Origin: Pyrenopolyporus hunteri
Lineage: Eukaryota > Ascomycota > Sordariomycetes > Xylariales > Hypoxylaceae
NCBI GenBank assembly: GCA_902806595.1
Contig: CADCXC010000043.1
Coordinates: 1-64,000, forward strand
DNA: 64,000 bases
Reading direction: 5' to 3'
Both the position numbers and the translations under genes were made by a program. The first letter of the stretch is position 1. Each line of letters starts with the position of its first letter. Under the pieces are notes generated by a model, which had not been told where the DNA came from, did not search any database, and saw nothing but the letters and a program-made list of their open reading frames with translations. This document shows positions 58,701-64,000 of the stretch, piece by piece.

Positions 58701-60793
58701 TATCTACCGAGAATTGGAATGATTCCCTTGCGCGTTTGTCGCTCGGTCCCGGCAGTCACGCATCATCCATCACGGCATCCGGGCCTCTTATTGGTGTCCT
58801 CGCCCGCCACGGGAGCGTGTTCATGTACGATTCTTCCACAATTGAACAAACCACAGCATCCCCGATTAAGCATGGCGAAAGCGTGTACCGGATGGTACTT
58901 AACAGCACAGCTACACTGCTAGCTACTTACGGCTACAAGACGACGAAGGTATGGGATACCTCAACTGGAGATTGCAAAGTTTCAGTTGGCAACGTGGACT
59001 CAAGGCCTCGGCCACTTTCCATGCTTTTTACAAAAAATAGCGCGACTCTCCTCGTTGCCACTGAAGATAGACGAATACGTTCTCTCAACCTAAAGCAAAA
59101 GTCTCCATCCTGGCAGGTAATTGCGGAACTAGAGGAGCCAGAGCTAGACGGTTACTTCATTAACTCATCGAGTTACATGGCTGTAAACGAGGATGGGACT
59201 TTAATCGCTGCGGCATACCGAAGCTACCCACTTTCCGCATGGGAGGTTGACGGACCGGTGCATATAGGACACTGCTGGCGAACCGGAGAAGTAGTCGCTA
59301 AGGGTAATGTAATCAATGCTGTCTGGCATCCACACTCCCCTGAACTACTTGGTATTTATATCGAAGGGGCGGTTTTTAAGTGGTGCCCTTACGATGACAA
59401 GACTGTTGAGATGCAAACGGGGGCAGCTAGGCTAGCGATCAGCAGAGATGGCAATCTTTTCGCCACCGGAGATGCAAGTGGGAGAGTCAAGATCCATATG
59501 ACGTCGGATTTCGCGTTACTCTATCAGTTGACGTCCGAGGACACCGTTCTGGACCTAGCATTTAGCCCTGACTGTCGGCGGATTTACGATATTAGGGGGC
59601 ATTACGGAAACGTGTGGGAGCCGAACACATTGCTGAGATTTGCAGAACAGACGGATAAAAGTGTTGAAAACGAGAGCGAATATGATATGCTCAATCATAG
59701 CTTATCGGCCTACTCCAAATCGTCTCCAATAGTTGATCCTATCACAGTTTTGGCGGCATCGCCAGCCGGACGTCTATACGGCTACGGCACGGCGACCGGA
59801 ACGGTACATCTGGTCGACTTATATAAAGAAAGAGCATTTGACATTCACACGGCTAAAGACTATCTAAGCATTGAGCAAATGAGCTGGAGCAACGATGGAC
59901 GATACTTTTGCTTCTCCAATGCTAGCCAAAGGGTCTTTATCAAGTCCATAAGCCCTGGCTCAAACACTTCGGGGCCGACTGCAGAAACGAAGACAGTGGT
60001 TCCAATGGGGCATGCAGGGAAGGGCCCAATAACACAGTTCCTTTTCCAGCCTGATTCGATGTGCCTCTTAGTCTTTACCTCGAGCTCAATCCGCTCCATC
60101 TCGCTCACATCACTATCGGTTACTCGGTCGGTGGAATTAGATGCGGCGGAGCGCCAGTGGATCGTCCATCCCCATGACCCAGAGCTAGTTATCGGGGTTG
60201 GGCCAGAACGAGTAGAGGTCATAGATTGGAGCCTGGCCGGAGTTCGGGCTTACACTACCTTAGAAGGCTTCTCGGACCACAACGTCGTGAATAACGTTCT
60301 TGTTACTCAAGACAAAATTCATTTACTGGTCCAAACATCCTCCCAGAACCATAATCCTAAGGAGAAGGCATTATATTACTTTGAAACATCCAAATTATGG
60401 ACGTCTTCGAAAACAATCACAGACAACGAGCAGGACGGCGAGCCAGTGCCAATCACTCCACTCATCCTCCCTCAGGCGGTAACATCTGAGATTGCTCTCC
60501 CACTCTCGCTTCAAGCCAATAATCGCCTCACATTTCTCTCCACGAACTTCTCGGTCTGCTCTGGGAAACTTCCCTTCAGGTCGGCTTCATATAGCGAGAG
60601 TGTGGCTGTTGCGAACCCGCCATTGTCGAAGAAGACTTCTACCGAAAATAATTTCAAGGAGCTTTTCTTCTTGCCGGGAGATTGGATCAGCATGGATTGT
60701 CTCTCCTTATCCGCCGTCTGGGAAGCTGAGAAATCTTTTCTATGCCCAAGGAATGGGGAGGTTGCTGTTGTTAAGTGCCAGGGTCTCGCTTAA
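55716..60793 (+). CDS. NLR: SesB-like lipase, NACHT, beta-propeller
   Basis: Six exons: 55716-55718, 55769-56293, 56346-56396, 56443-56727, 56775-57740 and 57800-60793, giving 1607 residues. Introns of 46-59 bp restore one continuous frame. The start is the least sure part: the coding frame has no ATG after the stop at 55766, and ATG 55716 followed at once by a gttagt...gctag intron fits. The N-terminal alpha/beta hydrolase has HGLGG at 95-99, nucleophile Ser-185 in VVHSMGG across a tiny 17-codon exon, and FLATPHRGTHLAE. NACHT follows: Walker A GGAATGKS (413-420), Walker B WVIDGLDEAHD (Asp-518, Glu-519). The WVRL...LQELP and HQSAREYLL helical segments come next, then a degenerate WD-type propeller from about 915. 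This is the architecture of fungal STAND receptors acting in non-self recognition and cell death. Confidence 0.85.
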
Positions 60794-61292
60794 CTCGTGG
60801 CCCTCTTCGGCTAAGTGAATAATCTACGCCGCCAACCCCAATCCTAGTCATTTCTCAGTCGACAAGGAAACAATCACAGTAGAATCCTCTATTGAAAAAA
60901 GCGATCGTTCATTGCACTAGATATGCTCATTCTAGAATACCATAAACCTATATACTTTAGCCAATCGGGTTTAGGAGTTATTCGACATTCAAAACACCGG
61001 TTTGCATAAGAGAGCCGCGATTAGTAATATGCGCGTATCTGCAGTTCTGCAAATTTAACTGGAGAATTGACTCGGAACTCCGATTTCTCGGAGGTAATCG
61101 TACAGTACAACGGGGAACGAAGACGTAATGGACGAACCACACAAATGAACGAGATAAGACTACGCCGAAAAATAAAACAAATGAAAAATAAACGAGGCTA
61201 GCAATTCCTCGAGAGCGCTTAGGCTTACTTGACATGGCTCTTACCAGACAACACCGTTCTGGAGCAGGTTGTGAACCTGCCGTACCATCGCC
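60794..61292. other. Intergenic, NLR 3' end to Aim32 promoter
   Basis: 499 bp, moderately AT-rich, with both untranslated regions. No gene or distinctive site is seen. Confidence 0.4.
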
Positions 61293-62473
61293 ATGTCCTT
61301 GCGATCGTTAACCCGAGTAGGCGGAGCAGCGTGGTGGAGGCGCGCCGCCGCGTCTTTCGGAAGCAATGCGACCTCGGTCATTATAGTGTCGCGCCGACGC
61401 CTGAATACCGTCCCGAAATGTCCGGAGCCAACATGCGACTGCGCCGAGACACCTAAGATGCCGTGGGGCCAGGGAATCGATAGGAACGCAAACCTGAACG
61501 GCCTCATGCCCGCATATGCACAGCAGGTCCTGATCTGCACCGGCAAGGACGATTGGGCGTCGCGCATAGAGGAGGATGATAGCGGCGACAACTTGGCTGC
61601 GGATCTCAAGGAGCTGATCGGTCGGGGAGGCGTGTATAGTGACGTGAGTTCTACCACCTAGTCCTAGTCCCCCAGCCCCATGCCGAGACTTCCCAGGTGT
61701 CACAGAATACACATATTTACGTTCGCATTCGCTAACTGAGAATCTAGCCCTTCCACAACATCTCCATCGTAAACGCCTCCTTCCCCTCCGCCATCTCCCG
61801 ACGCCCCGAAGTGCAAACGACATCCGTGTACCTGCTTCCCAGCTTCAAATACGTGCCCTTCCTACCGCGTGTATCCTTCGACTCCGTACAAGCGCTCGTC
61901 AAGGGGTACCTGCTGCCCGAGAAGCTGCACCCGATGAACGAGGGGCTGTCCCCGATCCACAAGGACCGGCTGCTGCGCAAGGAGGCGTACCAGCAGCTGC
62001 TCTACGGCGTGCGCGACGTCGACGACGTGCTGGTGCTGATCTGCGGGCACGGCCAGCGGGACAAGCGCTGCGGCATCTACGGGCCGATCCTGCAGGCCGA
62101 GTTCGAGCGGCAGCTGCCCCGCGCCGGGATACAGGTGCTGCGCGGGCCCGCCGTCGACGAGAGCGCGGCGGCGCCGCAACTCCCCGGGACAGAGACGGGG
62201 GCGGGGGCGGAGGCGCCGCGCACGGCGAGGGTCGGCCAGATCAGCCACATCGGCGGGCACAAGTTCGCGGGCAACGTGATCGTGTACCTGCCGCCGAATC
62301 TGAAGGACGGCGAGGGGAACCCCCACCCGTTGGCCGGCCACGGGATCTGGTACGGCAGGATAGACCCGAAGAATGTGGAGGGCGTGATCAAGGAGACGAT
62401 TGTGAAGGGGAATGTGATCGAAGACCATTTTAGAGGCGGTATCAACCAGAACGGGGATATCGTTAGATTATAG
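61293..62473 (+). CDS. aim32: Aim32/Apd1-family thioredoxin-like [2Fe-2S] protein
   Basis: Two exons, 61293-61643 and 61748-62473, with a 104-bp intron (gtgagt...GCTAAC...ctag), give 358 residues. The Arg- and Ala-rich start (MSLRSLTRVGGAAWWRRAAA) is a mitochondrial presequence. The thioredoxin-like ferredoxin fold follows. Its cluster ligands are all present: Cys-216 and Cys-225 in CGHGQRDKRCG (C-x8-C) and His-284 and His-288 in HIGGHKFAGN (H-x3-H), the unusual Cys2His2 [2Fe-2S] set of Apd1/Aim32. Yeast Aim32 is mitochondrial and linked to redox quality control of protein import. An extra CPEPTCDC near residue 51 lies just after the presequence. An Ala/Gly/Pro-rich insertion lies between the ligand motifs (about 255-275). 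Confidence 0.92.
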
Positions 62474-63033
62474 ACGCCTACCTATATCGGCCAAGGTACC
62501 TACCAGTTATGGTGCTTATATTCAGGAGGGCTGGAAGCTACTCGGATTTGGAAGGCGAGTGGTTCGTTGTACAATTATGTTACTATAGCCAAACTCTCCG
62601 ACTCATAGATACGCTCTTAGTATTAGAGTGTAGTATAAGGAAAACAAAAATATCGCTTATTTCCTTTTCTAACCTGTGTTTCAAGAGATTTAAGCTCTTG
62701 AGAACTTAGGCACTCGACGTGAAAGAAAATTATATACATGAAAATTATATTAATAGGAATTTCGTGAATCGATATCCTTGAAGAGTTGTTCCCCTGGGTT
62801 AAGGCGTTGGGCATATGCAGCTAACGGCCTGTTTGCACCCGGCATCGGCCCGTTCCGCTTGGTTAGCATACTTTTTTCAACGGCTTCTGTCTTATACGAA
62901 CTCTCCCACTGAAGAGCATCCATAACGCTAGGCACATCAACAGTAAACCTGCTCACATCGGACTGAGCCGAGTTCAATATATTATGAGTCGAAATAAATG
63001 AATCGTACAATAGCAACAAGATGGGCCGGCCGG
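62474..63033. other. Intergenic, no gene seen
   Basis: 560 bp. One AGGTACCT palindrome lies near 62496, just after the Aim32 stop. The reverse-strand frame at 62750-63019 is not convincing. Confidence 0.4.
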
Positions 63034-64000
63034 ATGAGACCGCGCCTCACCTCGGGCCCACACCTCTCCCATCTTGAGTCTCGACAACTTGCAGGACAGA
63101 CGAGTCAGAGACGGCTCAGGACTACATGTCTTTCCCAGCAGCGATTCTTCTCAAGTTTGCCCCCGCAGCCGAACCTTGAGACACAGAAAGCCCCTGCAGA
63201 GCCCCCACAAGAGCAGCAAACATCAACCCCGCCACCGCCTCCCCCCAGACAGCGGTCCTCATGGAAGACGTGGGTCCTCTTCAACGTGGCCGGCCTAAGC
63301 GGCGTCATCATCGCTGCCGTCGTGCTGAAAAGCATACACGCGGGCGACTCGCCAGTCATGAACACCAAGTCTTTCAGCCCCTTCACTATCATCGCCAAGG
63401 AGCAGGTCTCGCCCACGGCCTTCGTGCTGACCGTCCGGGCTGAGCAGGACCAAGGGAAGGCTAAAAATCCAAATGCGCCGGACGGACAGAACCAATCAGT
63501 GCTGGCGCGGGCCTGGGACTACGGCCTCTGGTCCGTCGAGATCAAGCAGCCGCAGTTGCAGATCGCGAGGCATTACACGCCTCTGCCGCCTCTATCCTCC
63601 TCCTCCCCGCCGGCGTCTTCTTCCTCCGATTCGCCGCCGACCACCTCTTCGTCTCCGCAGCCCGTCGGTAACGCGGAGGAACTCCGCTTCCTGATCCGCA
63701 AGGTCGACGGCGGCGAGATGTCGACGTACCTGTCGAAGCTGCGCGTCGGCGAGCAGGTGTGGCTGCGGGGGCCGCACCCCGGGTTCGACGTTGCGCGGCG
63801 GCTGGGAGAGGCTGGTGAGGGTGACGGCGGGCAAGTAGTTTTCCTCGCGGGCGGCACGGGGATCGCGCCCGCGCTGCAGATTGCGCGGCGATTATTAGAT
63901 CGCGGCACTGACTCCAACTCCAGCGATGGATCTACTACTTCAGGGGCCGATAATGGCACGGCGAAACAAGAGAAGCCCGTCATATCAATTTTCTGGGCTA
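63034..64000 (+). CDS. Cyc2-like mitochondrial FAD/NAD oxidoreductase, cut by the window end
   Basis: The frame runs from ATG 63034 to the window edge, 322 codons without a stop. Residues 1-50 are Arg, Ser and Gln rich with no acidic run (SQRRLRTTCLSQQRFFSS), a mitochondrial presequence. A Pro/Gln linker leads to one membrane helix at about 80-100 (WVLFNVAGLSGVIIAAVVL). A ferredoxin-reductase-type FAD domain starts near 112 (FSPFTIIAKEQVSPTAFVLT), with the flavin motif RHYTPL at 179-184. The NAD(P)-binding domain starts VVFLAGGTGIAPALQIARR (GGTGIAP 273-279). The layout matches fungal Cyc2, an inner-membrane flavoprotein that supports cytochrome c haem attachment; a cytochrome b5 reductase is the alternative. 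A Ser/Pro-rich insertion follows the RHYT motif. The 3' part is missing. Confidence 0.85.
   Translation, partial: MRPRLTSGPHLSHLESRQLAGQTSQRRLRTTCLSQQRFFSSLPPQPNLETQKAPAEPPQEQQTSTPPPPPPRQRSSWKTWVLFNVAGLSGVIIAAVVLKSIHAGDSPVMNTKSFSPFTIIAKEQVSPTAFVLTVRAEQDQGKAKNPNAPDGQNQSVLARAWDYGLWSVEIKQPQLQIARHYTPLPPLSSSSPPASSSSDSPPTTSSSPQPVGNAEELRFLIRKVDGGEMSTYLSKLRVGEQVWLRGPHPGFDVARRLGEAGEGDGGQVVFLAGGTGIAPALQIARRLLDRGTDSNSSDGSTTSGADNGTAKQEKPVISIFWA

Noticed and set aside
61862..62428. 188-codon antisense frame opposite Aim32
   Set aside because: A high-GC3 shadow. The sense frame carries all four Fe-S ligands.
1..64000. CRISPR array, rRNA genes, bacterial operons
   Set aside because: No regularly spaced repeats, no rRNA-like segments, and intron-containing genes with long spacers point to a fungal nuclear genome.

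Overview
This is nuclear DNA of a filamentous ascomycete (Pezizomycotina, most likely Sordariomycetes). The support is short introns (46-198 bp) with gt...CTAAC-like...ag signals, a NIS1-type secreted protein, a lipase-NACHT-propeller NLR, DUF1996, Aim32, Mmc1-like and Swa2-like genes, and heavily RIP-mutated repeats. No tRNA, rRNA or CRISPR array was supported.

Layout. Bases 1-19050 are one gene-free, extremely AT-rich block in which nearly every remaining C or G sits in a CpG, as expected if C-to-T mutation struck CpA, CpT and CpC and spared CpG. It holds decayed transposon coding frames (7.6-8.4 kb, 9.1-10.3 kb), a 1.2-kb unit with arms of about 190 bp in inverted orientation, and satellites. 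It ends sharply at about 19050 and normal-composition DNA follows.

The gene-bearing part (20-64 kb) reads: Mmc1-like mitochondrial protein (-) and Ubc7 E2 (+) as a divergent pair; NIS1-like secreted protein (-); a 0.64-kb RIP-mutated MITE-like element; a 50-residue membrane protein (-); a DEDD 3'-5' exonuclease (-) divergent from a nucleotidyltransferase-kinase fusion (+) carrying a one-base frameshift; MFS sugar transporter (-); Swa2/auxilin-like J protein (-); secreted DUF1996 protein (+); a 987-residue disordered single-pass membrane protein (+); ICln-like protein (-); a small coiled-coil protein (+); a SesB-lipase/NACHT/beta-propeller NLR (+); Aim32 (+); and the 5' part of a Cyc2-like mitochondrial flavoprotein (+), cut by the window edge.

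The genes do not form one pathway. Housekeeping genes (ERAD ubiquitination, clathrin uncoating, mitochondrial redox and cristae, snRNP assembly) alternate with lineage-variable ones (effector-like protein, NLR, exonuclease/NTase-kinase pair) separated by long spacers. Those spacers are enriched in the palindrome AGGTACCT. The points most worth a second look are the CpG-sparing mutation pattern, the recoverable coding frames inside it, the exonuclease/NTase-kinase pair and the NLR.
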